Shown: piece by piece, positions 18,754-27,703 of the stretch
Position numbering within the stretch: position 1 is the first letter of the stretch
Layout of the letters: every line of letters begins with the position of its first letter
Source: Bacillota bacterium
GTDB taxonomy: Bacteria > Bacillota > Clostridia > Lachnospirales > Lachnospiraceae
Length of the DNA: 64,000 bases
NCBI GenBank assembly: GCA_023398375.1
Contig: JAEWSH010000051.1
Location: 186,001 to 250,000, forward strand
Direction of reading: 5' to 3'
The notes under the pieces: model-generated
The model's input: only the letters and a program-made list of their open reading frames with translations
Told to the model about the DNA's origin: nothing
Database searches by the model: none
Program-made: the position numbers and the translations under genes

Positions 18754-20700
18754 ATGAAAAAATACTGTAGAACGATACTGTCATTGATGTTGGCAGTAAT
18801 AATAGGAACGGTTCTAGTTCCAATAGATTCGATTGATATATTTGCGGGAAACGGCGCATATAAAGTATATGCAGAAGAGGAAAGTAAAACGCCATCAGGA
18901 ATTCCGATTCATGAACTGGAAGAAGTAATTGATGATATGACTGTAGATATTGTTGGGGAAAAAGTGGCAGGAATGGCTGTAGCAGTGGCAAAAGATGGAA
19001 AAGTAGTATTTGAAAAGGGGTATGGATACAGCGATATAGAAAGTCAGTCAGCTGTTGATCCGGAGCGTACAGTGTTTGAATTGGGCTCAACCACTAAGAC
19101 AATGGTATGGGTTGCAGCCATGAAGTTATATGAAGACGGGAAACTTGACCTGAATGAAGACATCAGAAAGTATTTACCAAAAGAATTCGTCACACAGATG
19201 AAAGCAAAGAAAAAAATAACAATGTTAAATCTTATGAATCATACAGCCGGATTTGATGAATATTTAATCGGTCTATTTAATAATACAGACAATATGCTTG
19301 ATTTAAGAGAGTCATTATTGGAAGAAGAAGCAGAGCAGTATTATGATCCGGGAAGTGTGTGTACTTACTCCAATTATGGAGCTGGACTGGCGGGGTATGT
19401 AGTAGAGTGTATAGCAGGGATGGATTTATACGAATATGTGAGAAAGAATATATTTGAACCGGCAGGTATGAGTCATACAAGCATGCATCCGCTGCTTTCT
19501 GATAATGAATTGACTTTAAATAATAGAAGCAATGCTTACTCCTATGAGGATAAAAAACTCGATAAAGAAACACACACCTATGTAAGCATGTATCCGGCTG
19601 GTGCAGCGAATGGTACTGCAAATGATCTATTGAGGTTTGGAATGCAGCTTTCTGATAATGATGAGAATATTTTGTTTACAAATAGAACGACAAGAGAGCA
19701 ATTTTTCCAGACTACTTATCAATCAGATAAAGCAGTTGCAGGCGTAAGCCATGGATTTTTCCAATATGAAGGAGCAAGCCAGACCTATTGGCACAATGGA
19801 GGGACGACCTATTTTCATACATTTCTGGCAATTGTTCCGGAGCAGGATTTTGTAGTAGTTGTAGTAGCAAATACAGATGCAGGAGAAGAAATCGTACATC
19901 AGATTGGCTGGAAGTTGGTTCGTAAGCCAAAGGAACTGATGAAAGCGCAGATTGCTGCAGAATGTGAAGTAGCATTGAAAAAAGACCTTCCTGATGTGGA
20001 CGGATTTACGGGTTCCTATCAGTCAGCCAGAATATGTCACAGTGGCATATCAAAGATATTGTACGCTTTTCCGTCTTATGATTTTGAAGTTAAAAAAGCA
20101 GACGAAGATGCATTATATATTAACGACAAGCGATATCGGCAGATAGAAGAGGGGGTATTTGTCAATTGCGAGGATGGTACGCACGCTGCTTTTCAAAAGA
20201 TGGAAAATGGTGAAATGAAATTTACATATATCCAGGATTATTTCAGGGTATCATGGGAGAAAAAATTAATAGCATATATTACTATTTTGGTACTGTCAGT
20301 ATTGCTGCTGAGCATGCCCTTACTTGTGATTTATAGTATTTTCTATTCCGTAATGAGAAAGATTGGGAGTAAAAGGTATTTAGGGGGAGCTTCATGGAAG
20401 AAGTTATATGGGATAGCTTATTTAAATATTGTTGTAATCATGAGTTTTGTTTTAAATTTATTTATTTGCTTAATTGAAATTGATTTCGGTTATTACTTTT
20501 CGCAGTTGAGGTACCATGTATATATTAACATGGGAATTTTTCTCATTTGTATTTTGTTATCTGTTTTGACAATAAAAAAAATGCTTACCGAACAAATACC
20601 AAATAGAATCAGTAAGATTCTGAATATTATATTTTCAGCTGGTTGTATTGTATTTTTTTTGATTATGGGTATTTTGGGCATGTATAATCCTTTATTGTAA
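18754..20700 (+). CDS. Serine hydrolase of the beta-lactamase/class C fold with C-terminal membrane segments
   Basis: A 648-residue protein: signal peptide (MKKYCRTILSLMLAVIIG), a beta-lactamase-like domain (about 45-395) with STTK (S112-K115), a YSN motif near 205 and HNGG near 343, a small soluble domain, and four hydrophobic helices at the C-terminus. It is related to penicillin-binding-protein-like peptidases and esterases; the substrate is unknown. GGGAG lies before the ATG. It is the first cargo gene and is followed by a two-component system, which may regulate it or sense its activity. Confidence 0.82.
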   Translation: MKKYCRTILSLMLAVIIGTVLVPIDSIDIFAGNGAYKVYAEEESKTPSGIPIHELEEVIDDMTVDIVGEKVAGMAVAVAKDGKVVFEKGYGYSDIESQSAVDPERTVFELGSTTKTMVWVAAMKLYEDGKLDLNEDIRKYLPKEFVTQMKAKKKITMLNLMNHTAGFDEYLIGLFNNTDNMLDLRESLLEEEAEQYYDPGSVCTYSNYGAGLAGYVVECIAGMDLYEYVRKNIFEPAGMSHTSMHPLLSDNELTLNNRSNAYSYEDKKLDKETHTYVSMYPAGAANGTANDLLRFGMQLSDNDENILFTNRTTREQFFQTTYQSDKAVAGVSHGFFQYEGASQTYWHNGGTTYFHTFLAIVPEQDFVVVVVANTDAGEEIVHQIGWKLVRKPKELMKAQIAAECEVALKKDLPDVDGFTGSYQSARICHSGISKILYAFPSYDFEVKKADEDALYINDKRYRQIEEGVFVNCEDGTHAAFQKMENGEMKFTYIQDYFRVSWEKKLIAYITILVLSVLLLSMPLLVIYSIFYSVMRKIGSKRYLGGASWKKLYGIAYLNIVVIMSFVLNLFICLIEIDFGYYFSQLRYHVYINMGIFLICILLSVLTIKKMLTEQIPNRISKILNIIFSAGCIVFFLIMGILGMYNPLL

Positions 20701-20782
20701 TTTGATGACAGCTACAACAGTAATTCGTGTATAATATAATACGAAGAAATAAAGGATGAACGAAAGGTAAAGGAGGATTTTG

Positions 20783-21481
20783 ATGAAAATACTAATTGCT
20801 GAGGACGAACAGGATTTTCTTTCACTTTTAACAGAGCAGCTTATGGGGGAGGGGTATCAGGTGTATCCGGCACATGATGGAGCAGAGGCGCTTGCCATCT
20901 TTGAAAAAGAAAGAATAGATATGTGTCTTTTGGATGTTATGATGCCGCATCTGGATGGAATCAGTGTTATGAGGAAGATCAGGGAAAAAAGCAATGTACC
21001 GGTTCTGTTCCTGACTGCTAGGGGGGAAGAAATAGACAGAATTTTAGGATTATCGCTAGGTGCAGATGATTATCTGGTAAAACCCTTCAGCATGGCCGAA
21101 TTGAAAGCGAGAATCAACGTATGGCATCGCCGCATGTTCATCAACGATAATGGGAAATCAACTGAAAACATACTGGTCTGCGGTAAGATACGGGTAGATA
21201 TGTTAAGTGCGAGTGTTTCTAAAGGTCAAAAGAAATTATTATTGAATGCCAAAGAATATAAATTATTAGTATTCTTTATGAAGAATCAGAACCGGCTTCT
21301 TACCAAAAAACAGTTATATCATGCGGTATGGGGAGAAGAATATTTTTATGATGATAATACAGTCATGGTACATATCAATCATCTGAGAAATAAAATCGAG
21401 GATCATCCAAAAGAGCCGGAATATCTTACGACCTTTCGTGGCATCGGATATAAATTAGCCCCCAAAACAGATTTGGGTTAA
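20783..21481 (+). CDS. OmpR-family response regulator
   Basis: A 232-residue DNA-binding response regulator. The receiver domain has the acidic pair ED (residues 7-8), phospho-acceptor D51 in LLDVMMPHLDG, and K in LVKPF. A winged-helix domain (about 130-230) ends with TFRGIGYKLAP. ATG 20783 lies 6 bases after AGGAGG. The partner kinase follows 20 bp downstream. Confidence 0.93.
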   Translation: MKILIAEDEQDFLSLLTEQLMGEGYQVYPAHDGAEALAIFEKERIDMCLLDVMMPHLDGISVMRKIREKSNVPVLFLTARGEEIDRILGLSLGADDYLVKPFSMAELKARINVWHRRMFINDNGKSTENILVCGKIRVDMLSASVSKGQKKLLLNAKEYKLLVFFMKNQNRLLTKKQLYHAVWGEEYFYDDNTVMVHINHLRNKIEDHPKEPEYLTTFRGIGYKLAPKTDLG

Positions 21482-21501
21482 GAGGCACAAGAGGACAAGA
21501 C

Positions 21502-22956
21502 ATGCGGGAAAAGACAATAGCAGGAAAAATCAGAAAGAGTAATGGCTCTCTTTTTATTTTGTATTTTCTGGTTTCTTTGTTACCATTATTTATATTAGAA
21601 GTTCTGAGCAACTTTACCCAGAATAATTTTATGAATGAAAAGTTTAAAGCAGAAAGTTTACTGTATGAGAGTTATTCGGATATTAAAATTATAGAAATTG
21701 AAAAAAATGGCGGCTCAGTAGATGTTATAACGGATGATTTTCAGAGCATTCATTTGTGTGGCAAAAAACTTTGGAAGGAAGGTTTTTTGAGTAAAGAGGA
21801 ATATACAAATATAATGTTGGAAATCGGTAATTCAGACAAAGCCGATTCTGATTACAAGTGTGATGTTGCATATAGTAAAAGAGGAAATTACTGGGTAATC
21901 GTATCATTTCCAAGTGAACTCAGAGTCTTATTTACGGTAGGACTGAATCCGGAGGCAGAAAATACGGAATCTGATATCATGCTGTTATGTATTGTTATTT
22001 TAGTATATTTGTTAATGGTATTTGGGGTTTCCTTTATCAGTGCGAAAATAACGGCGCGTCAATTTACAAGACCGTTAAAGGAACTTAGCGTTTATACCAA
22101 AAGATTATCTCAAAACCAATATGATGACAGAAACCAGACAGTAATGGAAGGTGAATTTAAAGAGCTAAAAGAAGAATTTGATAAACTTTCTGCCGCGCTC
22201 AAATCAGAAAGAGAAAAACGAAAGAAACTGGAACAGGACAGGCAGAAGATTTTAATGGAACTTTCCCATGATCTTAAGAATCCTCTGGCATCGATACAAG
22301 GATATAGCGAAGTATTGTTAGAAAATGAAAATTTAGAGGAAGTAAAAAGAGAACAGTATTATAGAGTCCTGTATCAGAATAGTGTTCGTGCAAATCAGTT
22401 AATTACGGATTTATTTGCATACGTAAGAACAGAAAATAAATCTTTGACATTACAAAAGAAAAAGGTCGATCTGTGTGAATTTATTACCAGACAGATTCTT
22501 TTATATCAACCTGAAATAGAAAAAACAGGGATGAATTTAGACTTTTTTCTTCCACAGAAGAATTATATTATTTTGTGTGATATGGATGAACAGCAAATGG
22601 AAAGGGTATTCTCCAATCTGATTGAAAATTCGATAAAATATAATATTGCCGGAACAACAATTTATGTAAAAGCAGAAGAATCATCTGAGGATGGGAAATG
22701 GGAAATTATAATCGGAGATAATGGAATTGGGATACCGGAACGATTGAGAGACACCATTTTTGAACCGTTTGTAAGGGTAGATGAAGCAAGAAATTCAAAA
22801 ACAGGAGGAAGTGGACTTGGACTTACGATTGTGAAGAATATATTAGTGGCACATGGATTTGGAATACAGCTTATATCTTGCAGTAAAGATGAATCAAATC
22901 AGAACGAGCATTGCGGTTGTGAATTTTTAATTACATTAAAAGCAGAAAGAACATAA
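21502..22956 (+). CDS. Sensor histidine kinase
   Basis: A 484-residue membrane kinase with a helix near 15-38, an extracytoplasmic sensor region (about 40-155), a second helix near 160-180, a HAMP segment, HisKA with H256 in LSHDLKNPLAS, and an ATPase domain with FSNLIENSIKYN, GDNGIGIPE and GGSGLGLTIVKNI. It pairs with the OmpR regulator upstream. The signal sensed is not evident; context suggests cell-wall or redox stress. Confidence 0.92.
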   Translation: MREKTIAGKIRKSNGSLFILYFLVSLLPLFILEVLSNFTQNNFMNEKFKAESLLYESYSDIKIIEIEKNGGSVDVITDDFQSIHLCGKKLWKEGFLSKEEYTNIMLEIGNSDKADSDYKCDVAYSKRGNYWVIVSFPSELRVLFTVGLNPEAENTESDIMLLCIVILVYLLMVFGVSFISAKITARQFTRPLKELSVYTKRLSQNQYDDRNQTVMEGEFKELKEEFDKLSAALKSEREKRKKLEQDRQKILMELSHDLKNPLASIQGYSEVLLENENLEEVKREQYYRVLYQNSVRANQLITDLFAYVRTENKSLTLQKKKVDLCEFITRQILLYQPEIEKTGMNLDFFLPQKNYIILCDMDEQQMERVFSNLIENSIKYNIAGTTIYVKAEESSEDGKWEIIIGDNGIGIPERLRDTIFEPFVRVDEARNSKTGGSGLGLTIVKNILVAHGFGIQLISCSKDESNQNEHCGCEFLITLKAERT

Positions 22957-22986
22957 AAATCAATTTATTGAAATAATCTGTTTTAC

Positions 22987-23014
22987 TTGAATTTATTACA
23001 TAGTCTGCTATAAT
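22987..23014 (+). promoter_or_regulatory. Predicted promoter of the flavodiiron gene
   Basis: TTGAAT (22987-22992), 16-bp spacer, TATAAT (23009-23014), about 80 bp before the coding start. Confidence 0.65.
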
Positions 23015-23095
23015 AAGTATTATTATATGTTCCATAAGATGAATTGTATGAATGTATAAAAGGAATTTATTAATATTTTTTACCAATTAATAAGA

Positions 23096-24322
23096 ATGGA
23101 CATGATGCGTATGTATTGTACAAAACAAATTTCAAGTGATTTATTCTGGGTAGGATGTGATGACAGAAGACTTGCCATGTTTGAAGGCGTTTATTCTGTT
23201 CCGGCGGGCGTCTCTTATAATTCCTATCTTCTTTTGGACGAAAAAACAGTATTGTTTGATACGGTTGACAAGGCTGTTGGAAAAGTATTTTTCGAAAATA
23301 TCAAACATGTTCTCGGTGGTCGAAAACTGGACTACCTGGTTGTTCAGCACATGGAGCCGGATCATTCTGCAACTATGGCAGAGCTGTTGCTCAGATATCC
23401 GGAAGCAATGGTCATATGTAATACCAAAATACATGCAATGATAAATCAATTTTTTGATATCAATATTGAAAACTGTATTCAGACTGTCAGTGAGGGAGAC
23501 AGTATAGTAACCGGCAAACATGAGATTACATTTATGATGGCACCGATGGTTCATTGGCCTGAAGTCATGGTTTCTTACGATAGAACGGATAAGATTCTAT
23601 TTTCAGCCGATGCTTTTGGTATATTCGGAGCATTGAATGGTGCGATTTTTGCTGATGAAGTTGATTTTTCAAAAGATTATATGGATGAATCCCGGAGATA
23701 TTATACCAATATAGTCGGGAAGTATGGGGTGCAGGTGCAGGCACTTTTAAAGAAAATGGCTGCCGTTGAAATCAATATGATATGTCCGCTCCATGGATTC
23801 GTGTGGCGTCAAGACATTGAAATGTATGTAGAGAAATATCAGAGATGGAGTACCTATACTCCGGAAGAAACAGGAGTGATGATAGCTTATGCTTCTGTAT
23901 ATGGAAATACAGAAAATGCTGCGAATATTCTTTCCTGCAGATTACGTGACTTAGGAGTCAGGACAGTGATGTTCGATGTTTCAGTGACACCAGCATCAGA
24001 AATCGTTGCAGCAGCTTTTCGATACAGCCATCTTGTTTTTGCATCGACGACATACAATGCAGGCATTTTCATTAGTATGGAGGAATTGTTAAGAGATATT
24101 TCCAATCATAATCTGCAAAATAGAACAGTAGCGATTATTGAGAATGGTTCATGGGCTCCGGCAAGCGGTAAATTGATGAATGAGATTATTTCTTCCATGA
24201 AGAACATGACAGTAATTGATCAGAAAGTATGTATGAAATCGTCGCTTAAGGAAGCACAGTCAGAAGAAATTGATGAACTTGTAGCAGCCATTGTGGCAAG
24301 CATACCTAAGGATTATAAGTGA
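23096..24322 (+). CDS. fprA: A-type flavodiiron protein (FprA), O2/NO reductase
   Basis: A 408-residue cytoplasmic enzyme that reduces O2 to water (and/or NO to N2O) in anaerobes. The metallo-beta-lactamase-fold domain has the diiron ligands HMEPDH (H85, E87, D89, H90), a histidine in VHWPEV, an aspartate in SADAFG and a histidine in PLHGF. The C-terminal flavodoxin domain starts IAYASVYGNTENAA. Electrons normally come from rubredoxin, whose gene follows at 24,422. The exact start is uncertain because several ATGs lie within 16 bp and no strong ribosome site is visible. Confidence 0.94.
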   Translation: MDMMRMYCTKQISSDLFWVGCDDRRLAMFEGVYSVPAGVSYNSYLLLDEKTVLFDTVDKAVGKVFFENIKHVLGGRKLDYLVVQHMEPDHSATMAELLLRYPEAMVICNTKIHAMINQFFDINIENCIQTVSEGDSIVTGKHEITFMMAPMVHWPEVMVSYDRTDKILFSADAFGIFGALNGAIFADEVDFSKDYMDESRRYYTNIVGKYGVQVQALLKKMAAVEINMICPLHGFVWRQDIEMYVEKYQRWSTYTPEETGVMIAYASVYGNTENAANILSCRLRDLGVRTVMFDVSVTPASEIVAAAFRYSHLVFASTTYNAGIFISMEELLRDISNHNLQNRTVAIIENGSWAPASGKLMNEIISSMKNMTVIDQKVCMKSSLKEAQSEEIDELVAAIVASIPKDYK

Positions 24323-24421
24323 TATTATATGTTAATTAATTGATTTGGGAGTAATTGCAGCTTATGCGTATCGCAATCTTCATAGTTTTTAACAAACAGG
24401 TAAATAAGGAGGAATAAAAGG

Positions 24422-24577
24422 ATGAAATATGTATGTGATATTTGCGGATGGGAGTATGATGAGGAAAATGGTGATCCAGATAACGGAATTGCACCTGGCA
24501 CGAAATTTGAAGATTTACCGGAAGATTTTGCATGTCCGATTTGCGGGGCCGGAAAAGATCAGTTTTCAAAACAATAA
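24422..24577 (+). CDS. Rubredoxin
   Basis: A 51-residue one-iron electron carrier. It has the classical C5-x2-C8 in YVCDICGWEYD and C38-x2-C41 in CPICGAGKDQF, with the family PDNGIAPGTKFEDLPEDF between them. AAGGAGG lies upstream. Its location 99 bp after the flavodiiron gene matches its known role as electron donor to FprA. Confidence 0.97.
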   Translation: MKYVCDICGWEYDEENGDPDNGIAPGTKFEDLPEDFACPICGAGKDQFSKQ

Positions 24578-24599
24578 GTAATCATGAAAGTAATATCGG

Positions 24600-24668
24600 C
24601 TCTGTATCAGCCATGGGGTGTGGTTCCAGTGAACCTGCTCCTTTGTCTGGTACAGAGTTTTTTTTACG
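24600..24668 (+). terminator. Long-stem terminator after rubredoxin
   Basis: CTCTGTATCAG (about 24600-24610) pairs with CTGGTACAGAG (one mismatch and one G-U) before a run of eight T. The 35-nt loop holds a secondary small hairpin. Confidence 0.7.
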
Positions 24669-24760
24669 CTATAGGAAATACCATGTTACTGGAAATTAGA
24701 TGCGCACTCGCTTTCGCGGAAGAAATCCTCCCAACGGTCGGATGCGTTCGGCGCCGAGAA

Positions 24761-24853
24761 TGAACTATGTTGTGTATCAATTTTGTAGTAACATAGATTG
24801 TGCAAATTGACGAATTCAATTACATAAACAAGCTTTGATACTTGAATCTATAT
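24761..24853 (-). repeat. Dispersed repeat, family B, copy 1 (inside the island)
   Basis: Read on the - strand the inner part is TTCGTCAATTTGCACAAT... ending in ACATAGTTCATTC. It matches 52208-52260, the complement of 52358-52410, and 59759-59821. An outer part (AAGC-TTTGA-ACTT type, 24815-24853) is shared with the 52.4 and 59.7 kb copies. The remaining intergenic DNA (24669-24760) has a GC-rich stretch without a feature that I recognise. Confidence 0.7.
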
Positions 24854-24865
24854 ACTAAAAAGCTA

Positions 24866-24907
24866 TGTGACAAAGTTACAGAAAAAGATATTTGTGAATC
24901 ATATAAT
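24866..24907 (+). promoter_or_regulatory. CRP/FNR-like site and -10 box upstream of the CoA-disulfide reductase gene
   Basis: TGTGACAAAGTTACA (24866-24880) is followed by an A-rich AGAAAAAGATATTT and a TATAAT at 24902-24907, with no -35 box. The site centre lies about 41 bp before the expected start of transcription. The same arrangement recurs upstream of trxA at 30257-30297. Confidence 0.6.
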
Positions 24908-24927
24908 GAATTCAAATAAAATATATA

Positions 24928-24945
24928 TTGTTAAGAAAATAACAA
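24928..24945. promoter_or_regulatory. Candidate Rex operator upstream of the CoA-disulfide reductase gene
   Basis: TTGTTAAGAAAATAACAA matches the published Rex consensus TTGTTAA-N4-TTAACAA at 13 of 14 defined bases. It lies just downstream of the predicted start of transcription and 16 bp before the coding start, where repressor binding would block transcription. Rex releases DNA when NADH rises. Confidence 0.6.
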
Positions 24946-24961
24946 TGAAAGGAGAATTCTT

Positions 24962-27457
24962 ATGTCTAATAAAACACTTATTATTGGAGGGGTAGCGGGA
25001 GGGGCTACAACGGCAGCAAGATTACGAAGAAGAGATGAATTGATGAAGATTATCATGTTTGAACGGGGGGACTATATTTCCTATGCAAATTGCGGACTTC
25101 CTTATTTTATCGGAGATGTCATAAAGAGTCGCGATGCGTTGTTATTACAGACTCCTAAGGCAATGAAAGATAAATATCAGATTGATGTAAGGGTACACAA
25201 TGAAGTACTGGAAATAATACCAGATAAAAAAATGGTTAAAGTTAAGGACTTGGTATCAGGCGATATCTATGAAGAATCTTATGATAACTTGGTTCTTGCA
25301 ACCGGATCGTCACCAATTAGACCGAATATTCCGGGCATTGACAGCGAACACATTTTTAAGCTGTGGACAGTAAACGATACTGATACTATTAAGGCATATA
25401 TGCAGGAAAAGAAACCACGCAGGGCAACTGTAATAGGCGGTGGATTTATAGGACTTGAAATGGCAGAAAATCTTAACCAGGCAGGAATTGAAGTGTCTAT
25501 CATTGAGATGCAGAATCAGGTCATGGCGCCGGTAGATATTGAAATGGCTAATTTGCTGCATGAAAATATGAAAATGAATCATATTAATCTTATATTGGGT
25601 GATGGTGTGAAATCGTTCCATAATAGCAGCACAGGTACGAAAATTGAATTAACAAGTGGAAATATAGTAGATACAGATATGGTTATCCTGTCTATTGGTG
25701 TCAGGCCGAACAGTGAACTTGCAAAGGCTGCAGGTATAGAGACCAATGCCAGAGGCGGAGTAATTGTTGATCAATATCTCCAAACTTCTGTCAAAGATAT
25801 TTATGCAGTTGGTGATGTGATAGAAGTAGAAAATTATGTGTCAAAGGATAAAACAATGATTCCGCTTGCAGGTCCGGCAAATAAGCAGGCAAGAATCTTA
25901 GCAGATAACCTTGCCGGTGATAAGAAAAAATATGCAGGAACGCTTGGAACGGCAGTGGCAAAAGTATTCGATCTGAATGTTGCTTCCGTTGGCATGAACG
26001 AGAAACAGCTGAAGGCATTAGGAAAAATTAAAAATCAGGATTACTATACGGTATTGATCAATCAGAGATCACATGCTGGATATTATCCGGGAGCATCGCC
26101 GATTACTCTCAAAATGATATTTAATAAAGAAGGAAAAATTTATGGCGGTCAGATCGTCGGGCAGGATGGAGTCGATAAGAGAATTGACACACTTGCGGCT
26201 ACTATGAGATTAAATGGAACAGTATTTGATCTGGAAGAATTGGAACTGGCATATGCACCTCCGTTTTCATCTGCAAAAGATCCGGTTAATATGCTTGGAT
26301 TTGTAGCAGAAAATGTGATTCAGGGATTGGCCAACTTTATAGAGTGGGATGAACTGGATGAATTGCTCGTTGATAAAACAAAAAAAAATGAGTATGTTGT
26401 TTTAGATGTGACAGAAGAAATGGAAAGAATGGTATTTGCAATACCGGAATCTTATCATATCCCTCTTGGACAGCTGCATAAACGTTTGGAGGAGTTAGAG
26501 AAAGACAAACTGATCATTCCATATTGTGCGATAGGCGTCCGTTCCTATAATGCAGCAAGGATGTTAGTGCAGAATGGCTTCCAAAATGTTGCAATATTAT
26601 CAGGAGGAACCTCTTTCTATAAATCAATGCATTATGAAGAACATCTGAAGACAGGAATGCAATCTGATATAGATAGAGGAGAGGAAACTATGGAACAGTA
26701 TTCAGAAATTGTATCAGATAAAGCTATAAAAGTCTTAGATTGCTCCGGATTACAATGCCCCGGGCCAATCATGAAAGTACATGAAGCAATCTGTGGGATG
26801 AAGGAGGCAGAAGTATTACAAGTCTCAGCAACGGATATGGGATTTGTAAACGATGTAGGTGCATGGTGCAAGCGGACAGGGAATACTTTGATAAAAGCGG
26901 AACGTAAGAATAATGAAAATTTCGTTTATATCAAAAAAGGTGCAGAGACATGTAAGACAGAACTGGAAAATCAAAATTTAAGTTTGCCGCAGGGAAAGAC
27001 ATTAATAGTTTTTAGCGGTGATCTGGATAAAGTACTGGCATCCTTTATTATTGCGAATGGCGCAGCTGCAATGGGGCGACCGGTCACTATGTTCTTTACC
27101 TTCTGGGGATTGAATGCACTTAGAAAGACACAAAAAACAACAGTAAGAAAAGCTTTCATTGACAGTTTGTTTGGAATGATGATGCCAAGGGGAAGCAAAA
27201 AACTGAAATTATCCAAAATGCATATGGCCGGAATGGGAACGGCTATGATGAAGAAAGTAATGAATGATAAAAATGTAGATTCTCTTGAGGAACTCATGAA
27301 AAAAGCAATGGACAATGGAGTTAAGCTGATTGCCTGCACGATGTCCATGGATGTTATGGGGATAACAAGGGAAGAACTGATTGAGGGGGTGGAATTTGCT
27401 GGCGTTGCATCCTATCTTGGTGAGGCAGAAGAATCAAATGTAAATCTGTTTATTTAA
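24962..27457 (+). CDS. Four-domain CoA-disulfide / polysulfide reductase (FAD oxidoreductase-rhodanese-TusA-DsrE)
   Basis: An 831-residue fusion. Residues 1-445 are an FAD/NAD(P)H pyridine nucleotide-disulfide oxidoreductase with GGVAGG and single active cysteine C44 in YANCGLPY. About 460-555 is a rhodanese domain with C522 in YCAIGVRS. About 585-655 is a TusA domain with CSGLQCPGP (C594, C599). About 670-831 is a DsrE-like domain with a cysteine in IACTMSMD. Related fusions reduce CoA disulfide and polysulfide/persulfide with NAD(P)H. AAGGAGAA precedes the start. It has its own promoter with a CRP-like and a Rex-like site. Confidence 0.92.
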   Translation: MSNKTLIIGGVAGGATTAARLRRRDELMKIIMFERGDYISYANCGLPYFIGDVIKSRDALLLQTPKAMKDKYQIDVRVHNEVLEIIPDKKMVKVKDLVSGDIYEESYDNLVLATGSSPIRPNIPGIDSEHIFKLWTVNDTDTIKAYMQEKKPRRATVIGGGFIGLEMAENLNQAGIEVSIIEMQNQVMAPVDIEMANLLHENMKMNHINLILGDGVKSFHNSSTGTKIELTSGNIVDTDMVILSIGVRPNSELAKAAGIETNARGGVIVDQYLQTSVKDIYAVGDVIEVENYVSKDKTMIPLAGPANKQARILADNLAGDKKKYAGTLGTAVAKVFDLNVASVGMNEKQLKALGKIKNQDYYTVLINQRSHAGYYPGASPITLKMIFNKEGKIYGGQIVGQDGVDKRIDTLAATMRLNGTVFDLEELELAYAPPFSSAKDPVNMLGFVAENVIQGLANFIEWDELDELLVDKTKKNEYVVLDVTEEMERMVFAIPESYHIPLGQLHKRLEELEKDKLIIPYCAIGVRSYNAARMLVQNGFQNVAILSGGTSFYKSMHYEEHLKTGMQSDIDRGEETMEQYSEIVSDKAIKVLDCSGLQCPGPIMKVHEAICGMKEAEVLQVSATDMGFVNDVGAWCKRTGNTLIKAERKNNENFVYIKKGAETCKTELENQNLSLPQGKTLIVFSGDLDKVLASFIIANGAAAMGRPVTMFFTFWGLNALRKTQKTTVRKAFIDSLFGMMMPRGSKKLKLSKMHMAGMGTAMMKKVMNDKNVDSLEELMKKAMDNGVKLIACTMSMDVMGITREELIEGVEFAGVASYLGEAEESNVNLFI

Positions 27458-27489
27458 AAATATATTGGATTCTTTGCTCGCGTAAATGA

Positions 27490-27530
27490 AATAGCAGTGA
27501 ATGGATTATCCATTCGCTGCTATTGTTTTC
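27490..27530 (+). terminator. Rho-independent terminator after the CoA-disulfide reductase gene
   Basis: AATAGCAGTGAATGG (27490-27504) pairs with CCATTCGCTGCTATT (27510-27524), one mismatch, followed by GTTTT. Confidence 0.85.
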
Positions 27531-27547
27531 ATCACTTTAGGTGATAA

Positions 27548-27617
27548 ACTTATGCATATTGTAAATTTTGTGCATAAACGTTGCTAAGAAACTGTGAGGC
27601 TGAATAGTGACGATATT
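27548..27617 (+). repeat. Dispersed intergenic repeat, family A, copy 3 (inside the island)
   Basis: ATGCATATTGTAAATTTTG, then GTTGCTA, ACTGTGAGGCT and GAATAGTGAC. It is a diverged relative of the copies at 3131 and 9191, with the stem kept by compensating bases (GTTGCTA with TAGTGAC). Confidence 0.55.
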
Positions 27618-27703
27618 ATTTGGATTTGTTAGATAATTGGTTGATATTTGACGAATGTTTTGATAAAATAAATATAATAAACTAAAATTGGAGGTACGTG
27701 GGA

